Assembly: GCA_028829895.1 (NCBI GenBank)
Contig: CM054180.1
Location: 119,083,973 to 119,147,972 of the forward strand
DNA: 64,000 bases
Direction of reading: 5' to 3'
Origin: Sinotaia quadrata
Lineage: Eukaryota > Mollusca > Gastropoda > Architaenioglossa > Viviparidae
The first letter of the stretch is position 1. Every line of letters starts with the position of its first letter. A program made the translations under genes and the position numbers. The notes below the pieces were generated by a model. The model was not told the DNA's origin and ran no database searches. It worked only from the letters and a program-made list of their open reading frames with translations. Positions 34,348 through 44,170 of the stretch are shown here, piece by piece.

Positions 34348-34784
34348 CCCTAAACAGACTGGCTGCTTTGGCTAGTTTTTCAAACGTTTTTAAATATGCG
34401 TCTATTTGATCTTTGTGTTCATCAAAAGGAACCATATTTAATCTGGGAATGAAATGTTCAATCCTACTCTGGTTGTGTGTTCGTCACTCGAATGTGAACT
34501 ACCACTGCTTCTCCTGTTATGACTACGATCATGTATTTCTAATCGTTTCATCTCCATCGTGTGGTCACGTACTTTCTGTTTCTCATCTGCTTCTAAACAT
34601 TTTGCTTCATTTTCGGCGGCTATCCGTTTCGCTTCTTTGTCAGCTTCTATCCGTTTCACTTCGTTTTCGGCTTCAATCCGTTTCAATTCGCGATTCGCTG
34701 CGTGCTCTTCCCTCTCTCTCTCCGCTAGCTCAGTCTTGATGTAGTTTGTCAACTCATCACCTTGCCGATCGCTTCATTGTTCAT
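34348..34784 (-). pseudogene. Ty3/Gypsy-like gag relic (N-terminal region)
   Basis: The minus strand starts with an ATG at 34784-34782 (MNNEAIGK...). In a shifted frame it then gives ELTNYIKTELAEREREE, a highly charged coiled coil of alternating KRIEA repeats, and SGSSHSSDE. A one-base shift at about 34440 breaks the frame. The next frame gives PRLNMVPFDEHKDQIDAYL and continues KTFEKLAKAA, the characteristic start of a Gypsy-type capsid (P+L..FDE..D.IDAYL..FE). It stops soon after. The same N-terminus is found in the relic at 53331. Not functional. Confidence 0.65.
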
Positions 34785-35047
34785 CTTTGTACAGGAAATG
34801 AAGAGTGAAAATTTGGGGACTTCCGGGCTGAGTAAAAATACGGATAGGAAAATTTACAAACCCATAGTTGTTCACAAAAAAGTTCATTTTAGCGCACTCG
34901 CAGTTGGCGACTAAAGTTTTTTTTTTAGTCGCCAATTTTTTTTTTCACTAGCCATGGCGACTAAATTACAGATAGAGATTAACTAGACCAGATGTACCTT
35001 TACGCTTCTTTGACTGTGAGATAGTCAGCAATGCGGGACTGCATTTA
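34785..35047. other. Right edge of composite insertion and flank
   Basis: Contains GGCGACTAAA and ACTAGCC subterminal-like repeats (34900-34970), which partly mirror the left edge at 28825. From 34972 it is the left flank of the ORF1 retroposon (compare 27825 and 56050). Confidence 0.4.
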
Positions 35048-36636
35048 GAGTGATTAATTTGTTGTTGTTGTTAATGTGGGGAACGCTTCCGGCTTCCGCC
35101 GCTTTCGCGTTTGGAGAGGGGGGAGAGAGGGAGGGGGTGCCTTTCTGCTGCTGCGTGTGCCCGTTGAGAAAAACATGTCTGGCCGGCAAAGGCGGACTCC
35201 AAACCCGGTGATCCGTGGGTTGAAGTCAATGTTATTGTTGTTCCTGGCGGTGGCTCTGATGTTGTTGCCGTTTCTGGTGTTATGGTGAGGGGGGGGTGTC
35301 TTACAGAGCCCAGGCTAGTAACACACCAGATCTATATCCAGTGTGTACATGTGCCCGGGTTGTTCGACTTCCCGGTCTCTTCACTGGTGGCGTCGTTGTT
35401 GTTGGAGTGGCTGTCCCCGGTGTCCGTTGGGCTGCTTGCCTGTGGGCGCTGGCGGCGTCGTTGTTGTTGTCGTGGCTGTCCCCGGTGTCCGTTGGGATGC
35501 CTGAAGGTGGGCGCTGGCGGCCAGTACAGATGGTCGAGTAGCAGTTGGATTAAATCAGCCATTGGATGGTTAAAATAACCCCAAGAGGGGTAATGTTGTT
35601 CCTGGTACTGCCCCTGTTGTTGTTGTCCGCGATGTTGTTGAAGTTGTTGTCGAGGGCACTGTTGTTGCCTCCGAATATGTGGTGGCGGGCGCCGTCTTTT
35701 TTTTCTTTCGCCCTGTTTTGTTGGTGTTGGTGGAGTGGGCTGGCATTCTGATGTTGATGCTGTTGTAGTTGTCGCCGTTGTTGGTGGTCGAGGCGGCGTC
35801 GCTGGTATGGGTGAGAGGGGCACGGCCTCGAGTTCCCTTGAAACCTGGTCCAGTAGGTTATCAAATTCGTTGGATTGTTGAGGTTCGTTCATGTGGACGT
35901 TTGTCGTTTGGATTTTTTTTTCCTTCGTCTCGATGTTGGTAGTCTGTGTATTAGCGGCTTTATGAGGTTTTTCATTTTTCTTCTTTGTCTCTGTTTGAGT
36001 TTTCTTTTCCTCACTTGTGGTCCTTTGCGTTTGCGTTTTCTTTTCTTCCGTCATTGATACTGGTGTCTGAGAAAACGCCGTTTTCCCTTTATCTTTTTCC
36101 TTCATAGTCTGTGTGGAGTTTATTTTGGTCTTTGGCGGAATTTTCCAGACTATGTGTGTATTAGTTTCCTTATCGCACGTGTCGACTGCTGATGTTTGTG
36201 ATTCGTTTTCCGCTGTTCTTGGGCCTTCTCTCGTATAACTCTGATGTACCTCAAAAGCCTTACGTATAGCATTTTGGTTATTTGTTAGAAATAAATTAAA
36301 CAGTAGAAGTTTATATGGACTACTGCAGGGGTCTATACGGTCGTCGAATGACAGGCAGATATAAGACAGCCATATGTTGAATTTCCCGTGTTTTCTTGAA
36401 TTGATGGTGATCTCCAAGGCTCTGTCGTGTTTCTTGATTGCGTCTTGTTCACCCGGCTCTGAAAAGGGCAAAGGGCTAGTGTCTACCTGTTCCTCCGTCC
36501 CTGAAAGGGGCAGGGTAGTAGAGTTTATAGTCGATCGGGTGGAGCGTTTTTCCATGTTTTCGATCGTGCTTCTCCGTCGGTGGTCCGATGCGAAGTGTGC
36601 TGAGTGTCGTGAATGATGAAAATGAGTGATTAATTT
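35048..36636 (-). mobile_element. ORF1-only retroposon, copy 1, with 13-bp TSD
   Basis: The insert 35061-36623 is bordered by GAGTGATTAATTT duplications (35048-35060 and 36624-36636); the same site is empty at 27895. On the minus strand it has a short leader, one ORF, about 270 bp of 3' sequence and a tail of AAC repeats (CAACAACAAC) rather than poly(A). This pattern fits target-primed reverse transcription by a LINE with a short-repeat tail. No ORF2, endonuclease or RT is present. The insert is far GC-richer than its surroundings. Confidence 0.75.
35332..36555 (-). CDS. ORF1-like retroposon protein, copy 1 (407 aa)
   Basis: The chosen start is the ATG at 36555-36553 (MEKRSTRSTIN), because sequence upstream of 36623 lies outside the insertion. 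Parts: residues about 1-20, a conserved basic lead; about 20-130, a variable folded-looking domain (ITINSRKHGKFNIWLSYICL region); HIVWKIPP near residue 145; then a long Lys/Thr/Gln-rich stretch with repeated TQT motifs (about 160-240). Next are a short helix-like FDNLLDQVSRELE (about 250), a Pro/Thr tract, and an Arg/Gln-rich basic C-terminal region with poly-Gln. It ends PGTCTHWI. The basic low-complexity C-terminus suggests nucleic-acid binding, as in LINE ORF1 proteins. I see no RRM, zinc knuckle or other named domain. Outside the variable domain it is almost identical to the copy at 56398-57597. The frame is unbroken. Function unknown. Confidence 0.6.
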   Translation of the reverse strand: MEKRSTRSTINSTTLPLSGTEEQVDTSPLPFSEPGEQDAIKKHDRALEITINSRKHGKFNIWLSYICLSFDDRIDPCSSPYKLLLFNLFLTNNQNAIRKAFEVHQSYTREGPRTAENESQTSAVDTCDKETNTHIVWKIPPKTKINSTQTMKEKDKGKTAFSQTPVSMTEEKKTQTQRTTSEEKKTQTETKKKNEKPHKAANTQTTNIETKEKKIQTTNVHMNEPQQSNEFDNLLDQVSRELEAVPLSPIPATPPRPPTTATTTTASTSECQPTPPTPTKQGERKKRRRPPPHIRRQQQCPRQQLQQHRGQQQQGQYQEQHYPSWGYFNHPMADLIQLLLDHLYWPPAPTFRHPNGHRGQPRQQQRRRQRPQASSPTDTGDSHSNNNDATSEETGKSNNPGTCTHWI

Positions 36637-38402
36637 AATCAGACACGGGCAATTTATACATGTTAGGATTTTGCCTGGTAGTTGCACTGAAACTTAGCGT
36701 CTATCCTAGAGACATGCTTACACGTACTTCTCTTTAGTCTTAGTCTTCCCACTTTGTCTGCGTAGTCACGGTTGGGTGACTGTTTTCTAAAAGTCGGTGT
36801 CATTTAATTCGATAGAATTTTACTAGGCACGTGTGGGTATCATCTCTCTGTTCTGCTAAGCGTGTAATTATGTAACAGAGCTCTCCACAGCAAGAAATCT
36901 TATGCAACACTTGCCGGACCATGTCGAATGCAGCTATTCACAGTGTCCAGAATTAGCATGCAGTAGCAATAGCAGTCGTTATTAAAGTATAATCTTATTA
37001 AATAACTCTCCCTACCCAGTTTGACCTTCTTAAAACTAGGCCAGAAGTAAATTTTATGCATTATAATTAAATATTTAGAAAAAACAATTATAATATTTCT
37101 GAATTGCATTTTCAGGTTTACAAATATATTAGAACATAGCCAATAAAATGACATCAAAATATTATAACATTAACAGCCAATAAAATAGAATCACTGTATA
37201 TATCTATAGCACATAAAATAACAAAAGTGGGTAATTTCCTTTTGGGTAGAAAAATGTTTCCAGAGTCAATAAAATTTACAAGACTCAAAAGGAAGTTTAC
37301 AAGACTCAAAGATTTATGAGATGTAAATACAGATCAAATCAGAGAGGTCAATATCGGGTCATCCATTATTTGTACTACCTCATAATGGTGTTATCTGTTT
37401 AGTAGATCTACTCCATTAATTATAAATTGATATCCGATACTGGCCATCACGGGACCCCTAAAATAGGTTCAATGGATGAACATGAGAAATACACTTTGTA
37501 GATTTTAATGATTATCTGTTATTAATCCCACTTTTAAACCCAATGTGTTACCATTCCCCATATGAATACTTGCTGGTTTAAGAAGAATGAATTTATTTAC
37601 AAGAATGAATTCTTATGTGATTCTGTCACATAACAAGGCCTATATACATTTGCAGAACAATATAAAAGATATTACCAGGAACACGTCCAAAACAATAAAT
37701 ATAATATATACAGTTCTTTATTTGATAAATTCCACAGAAAATATTTACAATTGTCTATAATTGTACTTAGAATTACTTATATAAAAATACATACAATTAT
37801 ATTATACATGTGTTTCTTTAAAAATTATCTGTAAATTTTATATGAAAATGAACAAACGCAATCTAAATTTAAGAAATAAAGACTAAACAGATGATCACAA
37901 TTTTCAATCTGTTACAGTCTTAGAATAAATGAACAAACAATAACACAGTTTTGTAAACTATTACTTTTCTAATGATTTAGTGCCTGGGAATTGTGTTAAT
38001 GAAATGAATCTCAAAGTCAAATTATATTAAAAATATATAAATATTATACATATGATCAATAATGGAGTGATTATAAATTATTAATCATATTATACAGAAT
38101 AGAATCATATATAGAATTCATATTGCATTTTATTAATTAATATATTAATAAAAACAATTTCAAAGGATAGACATGAAATAGCAAATTCAACAATGAATTG
38201 AAAATTTAATTGCTCAAGACTCAACATGCATTTCAATATTGACAAAATGCTCCCATCCCCCCCCAAAAAAAAATAAAAAATAAAAAATAAAATTAAACAT
38301 ACTTATATAGCTTAATACAGTTATACACACACAGCCATGGGTATATAATATGATAACTTGAAATAAATTAATTAAAATGAAATAATTGGCCATTATATTG
38401 AT
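36637..38402. repeat. Block-flank repeat, copy B
   Basis: Collinear with 2580-4190 and 57795-59310. Its first about 150 bp (36637-36790) match 27908-28075 and 57655-57795. It is interrupted at 38403 by TIR element copy 3 and resumes at 40638. No gene is seen; the 85-codon frame 36900-37157 has a counterpart at 57799 but lies in uniformly conserved non-coding sequence. Confidence 0.75.
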
Positions 38403-38408
38403 ATAGCA

Positions 38409-40637
38409 CAGACCTGCCTACCCCCCACCTTAGGAAACCAGAAGATCACTGGTCCAAAACCAGAAGATTTTGAATGGAAACCAGAAGATTTTATGCGTAG
38501 TCTGGCTTTTTAACAGAAATACCAATAACATAAAATAAATGCAAAATAAAAAAAATAATGTTAATATTTGTAAATAAACTTACCAATAATAATGTAATGA
38601 TTTATGCAAAGCACAACAATTTGTCTACATTTTGTCTAGTCTCCATTCCACTGTTTATTTTAGATGAATTTTTGTCAAGCACACCAAGTGTTAGGCAGTT
38701 TTATTTAGATATTTCTTTAGACTTCATTTGAAGAAGGATCTTCACATTTCAAAATAATGGGCCATTGAAGTACCGCATCATGATTTTCACTTTTACAGAA
38801 ATTCATTAAATATTTCATAAATGGATTTTAAAAAAAATATATATTTAACTTTTTATTATCTAATGTACAAGCCACAAAAAGGAACATATGCCTATTGAAA
38901 AATTTTAAGAAAAAAGTTATGATTTTTTATTTTATTGTACTCATCTAAAATATATATTTTGGGAGAACATGTAGAATTTAAAAAAATAAAATTTACTTAA
39001 ACCTAAAGCATATAGGCTTTCATCCATGCACAAACTTTTAATTTTATGTATGAGAAACTAGTATACCAAATTTCAGGGACATGGAATAATTACAACTATT
39101 CAAAAGGGGTCTTAGCATTTAGTTCAACAGAGGAAAAAAGTCATTTTGAGAAAAAACACATTTAAAGTAAAATAAAGACTACAGAACTTTAAAAGTGTTC
39201 AAGTGGTTTATTTTTTTAAAATAAATATACCCTATCCATACTACATTGGACTGCTCTTAGTCATTTAGCTCTCTCAGAATTAAATATACTATATAATACT
39301 ACCCTTTACATCCTCAGTGTACAGTCTTTTTATTTTCTTTCTAATACTAAATAGAACCAGAATATTGCAAAGAAATTAAAAAAAAATATATTTATCAATC
39401 TACATTAATAAAATTTGGAATATATGTTGTCTTTGTTATGAGAAAGCAATACCAGTTATTAGTTTTAGAATATCTGGTTCAGATTTTAATTTATAAATGA
39501 TTTAAATATATAAAACACCTATATTTTTCTAAATTTACACATCCATTAGACTAGAGAAAAAACAGTGAAAGTCTTCCTGTAACATTTAAAATGTTATTAA
39601 AAAGACATTATTCTTCAATAAGCATGCTTTGTTAATTATGAATTGGATATGATTAATATTATTATTTTTAATGTTTTATGCATTTCTTTTGTCTTCAATG
39701 TATGTGTATTTATTATCATGCCTTCTAAAATTCTATTATAATGTGTGTACTGCGTAATCACAAAATATCAATGGCTAATTTACAAATACATATATATATA
39801 TAGGCCTATATATATTTCTTATTTTTTTTATTTTTTTTTAGCAGAAATGATTAAAATAAAAAATTCGACTAAGGATCATTTCTTTATTGCCGATGATTTT
39901 TTTGTTTTAAAACTTGTGTCACTTTTTAAAAAAAATAAATTTTGAAGCCTTACATATTATATAAGAATAATTACAACGGATTCTAGAAAAATGATTAATT
40001 GAACCTCAATGCGGTTTCAAACATAGGCCTACCGTTATTGAAAATGCCAATCTTTTTCCTAGCATTGCAATATAATTCGTCAAAGTAGCCCGTTTCAGAC
40101 GGATAATTTCTGAAGAATATTGCACAGATTGTCTTACATGTAAGTTGAATGTTATTTATTAAAGTAAATATTTCATAATTGTCACAATGGTATGGCGTTG
40201 TGCATGTACTATCGCTATGTGGCCGCCACTTTGAAAAAGCGAACGGGCAGTAAAAACGTTATGAACCGAATTTGCTTATCCCGCTAAGCTCTGACTTCTC
40301 AACATAAAAAATATTTAAAGAAAATGTTTATTTCACGAGCGAAATTCTGTTTTGTCAACTAAAATTAATAACGGCCGACGAATAATATTCCGGAAGTGTT
40401 AGAAAAGGACTCGTATGCTGAAGAGCTCATAGCAGACGACAGAGAAGCAGTTAGAGTTACGCCGCCATTAGCTCTATTGAACGCACGGTAAGTTTTTCGT
40501 CCTGTCATAATCGATCGTGAAAAAAAAAATTGAAAATGAAAATGAAAGCGGAAGATTTCTTTTGGAAGCGGAAGAGCGAGAGATTCGAGGTAAAAGCGGG
40601 AGATTCTTCCGCTAAAAGCGGAAGGTAGGCAGGTATG
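38409..40637. mobile_element. TIR DNA element, copy 3 (2229 bp, 6-bp TSD)
   Basis: Target duplication ATAGCA (38403-38408 and 40638-40643). The paralogous empty sites read GATATAGCATTTTCTT at about 4185 and GATATAGCATATTCTT at about 59312, so the insertion postdates the block duplication. Compared with copies 1 and 2 it has several small deletions (for example near 39870 and 40230) and is slightly more diverged. Donor GT at 40488-40489. Confidence 0.9.
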
Positions 40638-40643
40638 ATAGCA

Positions 40644-40930
40644 TATTCTTAGCACAAGTAAACCTTCTAAATATACTAGCAAAACGCAGAACACATAAAT
40701 ACCCGACTGAAGCCCAAAATAATTATTCTGGAAAACAATTCAGTTTCCCGTGCTAGACTCCCCACGGAGAGTGAGACGAGAAATAGGCACGCCTGAATGG
40801 TAAAATTCTATCTTTGTAAATAATGATTTTCATGTTAAGATAATTATTACAATTTTCCCACATTTCATTTTCATTCTTGTAATTTAAATTTGACTTGTAT
40901 TTGTAATGTAATAAGAATACATGATTTTTT
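40644..40930. other. Rearranged 3' flank of array B, no gene
   Basis: After about 40665 the sequence departs from blocks A and C; the 28-bp minisatellite is missing. AT-rich, nothing recognised. Confidence 0.4.
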
Positions 40931-41361
<431 letters not shown>

Positions 41362-42846
41362 TCAAAATGGCTTTTCTCCAGTATGCATACGCATGTGTTT
41401 TGATAACTGAGAAGATTGTGAGAATGCTTTACTGCACTGATCACATCTAAATGGCTTTTCTCCTGTATGAATACGCATGTGAGTCGATAAGATAGAAGAT
41501 GTTGAGAATGCTTTACTGCACTGATCACATTTAAATGGCTTTTCTCCAGTATGAATACTCATATGTCGCAATAAGGTAGAAGAGTCTGAGAATGTCTTCC
41601 TGCACTGATTACATCTAAATGGCTTTTCTCCTGTATGAATGCGCATATGACGCAAAAGGGAAAAAGACTGTGAGAATGCTTTATTGCAATGATCACATCT
41701 GAATGGCTTTTCTCCAGTATGAATACGCATGTGTTGTGATAAGTGAGAAGATTGTGAGAATGCTTTATTGCAATGATCACATCTAAATGGCTTTTCTCCA
41801 GTATGCATACGCTTGTGATCTGATAAGCTAGAAGACCTTAAGAATGCTTTACTGCACTTATCACATATAAATGGCTTTTCTCCAGTATGAATACGCATGT
41901 GCTTTGATAAGTCAGAAGATTGTGAGAATGCTTTACTGAACTGCTCACATCTAAATGGCTTTTCTCCTGTATGAATACACATGTGATTTGATAACTTAGA
42001 AGACAATAAGAATGATTTACTGCACTTATCACATCTAAATGGCTTTTCTCCAGTATGCATACGCATGTGTTTTGATAACTGAGAAGATTGTGAGAAAGCT
42101 TTACTGCACAGCTCACATTTAAATGGCTTTTCTCCAGTATGAATACCCATGTGATTTGATAAGTTATAAGATTCTGAGAATGCTTTACTGCACTGATCAC
42201 ATTTAAATGGCTTTTCTCCAGTATGAATATTCATATGTCGCAATAAGGTAGAAGAGTCTGAGAATGTTTTCCTGCACTGATTACATCTAAATGGCTTTTC
42301 TCCTGTATGAATGCGCATATGACGCAAAAGAGAAGAAGACTGTGAGAATGCTTTATTGCAATGATCACATCTGAATGGCTTTTCTCCAGTATGAATACGC
42401 ATATGGGGCAATAAGGAAGAAGATTGTGAGAATGCTTTACTGCACTGATCACATCTAAATGGCTTTTCTCCTGTATGAATACGCATGTGTATTGATAAGT
42501 TAGAAGATTGTGAGAATGCTTTACTGCACTGCTCACATTTAAATGGCTTTTCTCCAGTATGAATACGCATATGATTTGATAACTTAGAAGACAATAAGAA
42601 AGCTTTACTGCACTGCTCACATCTAAATGGCTTTTCTCCTGTATGAATACGCATTTGAATCGCTAAGCTAGAAGATTGTGAGAATGCTTTATTGCAATGA
42701 TCACATCTAAATGGTTTTTCTCCAGTATGCTTATGCATGTGTTGTGATAAGTAAGAAGATTGTGAGAATGATTTACTACAATAAATACATCTAAATGGCT
42801 TTTCTCCTGTTTGAATACTCAAGTGTCTTGATAAGTTATAATACAC
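41362..42846 (-). CDS. C2H2 zinc-finger array B (17 fingers, likely decaying)
   Basis: This 494-codon open frame has 17 fingers with TGEKPF linkers. Finger 2 has lost its first zinc-binding His (SLAIQMRIH) and finger 11 its second Cys (CEQF), so 15 keep all ligands. Fingers 6-8 resemble 14-16. Finger 1, with SIQ in place of the second His, and the upstream one-base deletion are shared with array A; the first codon is again GTG. The frame ends where Arg became a stop. No effector domain is visible. The lost ligands, the premature stop and the decayed ends argue that this copy is a pseudogene or is becoming one, although a truncated protein is not excluded. Confidence 0.6.
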   Translation of the reverse strand: MYYNLSRHLSIQTGEKPFRCIYCSKSFSQSSYLSQHMHKHTGEKPFRCDHCNKAFSQSSSLAIQMRIHTGEKPFRCEQCSKAFLLSSKLSNHMRIHTGEKPFKCEQCSKAFSQSSNLSIHMRIHTGEKPFRCDQCSKAFSQSSSLLPHMRIHTGEKPFRCDHCNKAFSQSSSLLRHMRIHTGEKPFRCNQCRKTFSDSSTLLRHMNIHTGEKPFKCDQCSKAFSESYNLSNHMGIHTGEKPFKCELCSKAFSQSSQLSKHMRMHTGEKPFRCDKCSKSFLLSSKLSNHMCIHTGEKPFRCEQFSKAFSQSSDLSKHMRIHTGEKPFICDKCSKAFLRSSSLSDHKRMHTGEKPFRCDHCNKAFSQSSHLSQHMRIHTGEKPFRCDHCNKAFSQSFSLLRHMRIHTGEKPFRCNQCRKTFSDSSTLLRHMSIHTGEKPFKCDQCSKAFSTSSILSTHMRIHTGEKPFRCDQCSKAFSQSSQLSKHMRMHTGEKPF

Positions 42847-44170
42847 TAAGAATACTTTATTGCAAATTCACATCTAAAGGCTTTTCTCCAATACGAATAT
42901 GCATGTGACCAGATAAGTGAGAAAACACTGAAAATGCTTATTGCACTGATCACATGTAAATGACAATTCTCCAGTTTCAATATGTTTTAATAAGTCTTCA
43001 CTGTACAATCACACTGAAGTAGCTTTTCCACAGTGTGAATACATATTTGTTGTGATAAAGCAGAAGACTATTATCATATTGAAATTATTTTCCTCCAATA
43101 TTATCAAACATGTGTCTTGATTATGTTTGAAGACCTTGAGAAATATTTATTGCATTGATCTCACTTGTACAGTTTTTCCAGTATGAACATACTCATGTTC
43201 ACAAGAAAGATGTTGAGAAAGCTTATTGCACTGATCACATCTATATGGTTTTTCAACAATATCAAAACACTTGCCTGTTCAAATGTGAGAAGAGTATTAA
43301 AATGCCAAATTACAGTTATATGATTTTTTCTCCAGTATAAATATGCACGTGCTCTAATAACATAAGATCTCAAGAATTTTAATATTGCATTCAACACATT
43401 TATATGGCTTTTCTCCAGAATGAACAAGCATATGTCTTGATAAGTAATAAGTCTTTGAGAATGCTTTATTTCACTGATCACTTTAGTATGGTTTGTTTAG
43501 AATAAGAACATGCATCTGTTTTGATAAAGCTGAAAAATGTGAAAGTCAGCAATGTACTAAAATACCTTGTTGCATTGACCAGATTTATATGATTTTGATC
43601 TTGTTCAATCACATTTGTAATAATCCCAAAGAAGGAGAGAATGCTCTGCTGGACGAATCACACTTCTTTGAACCAGTATGAACATACATGTTTTTTGAAA
43701 AAGAAAAGATTGTGGAAATGTTTTTATGTGCTGATCACATTGAAGTGATTTTCTCAAGTATTATAATGTAAGTTGAATGATAAATGAGGGAATAAGTTAA
43801 CTTTACTTATCATACGGATATTAATTTTCTCAAAATAAAACATATGTTTCGATAAGCCATTAAATAATACTTTTCTGCACTATTACATTTATACAGCTTT
43901 CAACAGCATGAAAAATTGTTTGTGATCAGTAAAAAGAATTTTGTTCATGAGCGATCACATTTTAGGGCTTTCAAAAGTATGCACAATTATGCAATAAGAT
44001 AATTACAATAGTTGAGAATGTTTTGATTAAGTGAACAATTTACATGACTGATCCTCAGTATGAATATGCATTTGATGGAGCAAGCAACAAAGACCAAGAT
44101 AATGCTCTATTACATTCATTGCATTGATACGGCTTTTCTCCAGTGTCAATGCACATCTGTTCTAATAAAG
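42847..44170 (-). pseudogene. Decayed zinc-finger units upstream of array B
   Basis: Counterpart of 6654-8000 with most of the same frameshifts, plus private changes (for example near 43220 and 43930). Finger signatures remain at 43190-43250, 43390-43470 and 44100-44160. Confidence 0.75.

Noticed and set aside
35076..36616. Plus-strand open frames rich in Leu, Val and Phe across the ORF1 gene
   Set aside because: Antisense shadows of the Gln/Thr/Lys-rich ORF1; the real frame is supported by the element borders and by homology to the fossil copies.
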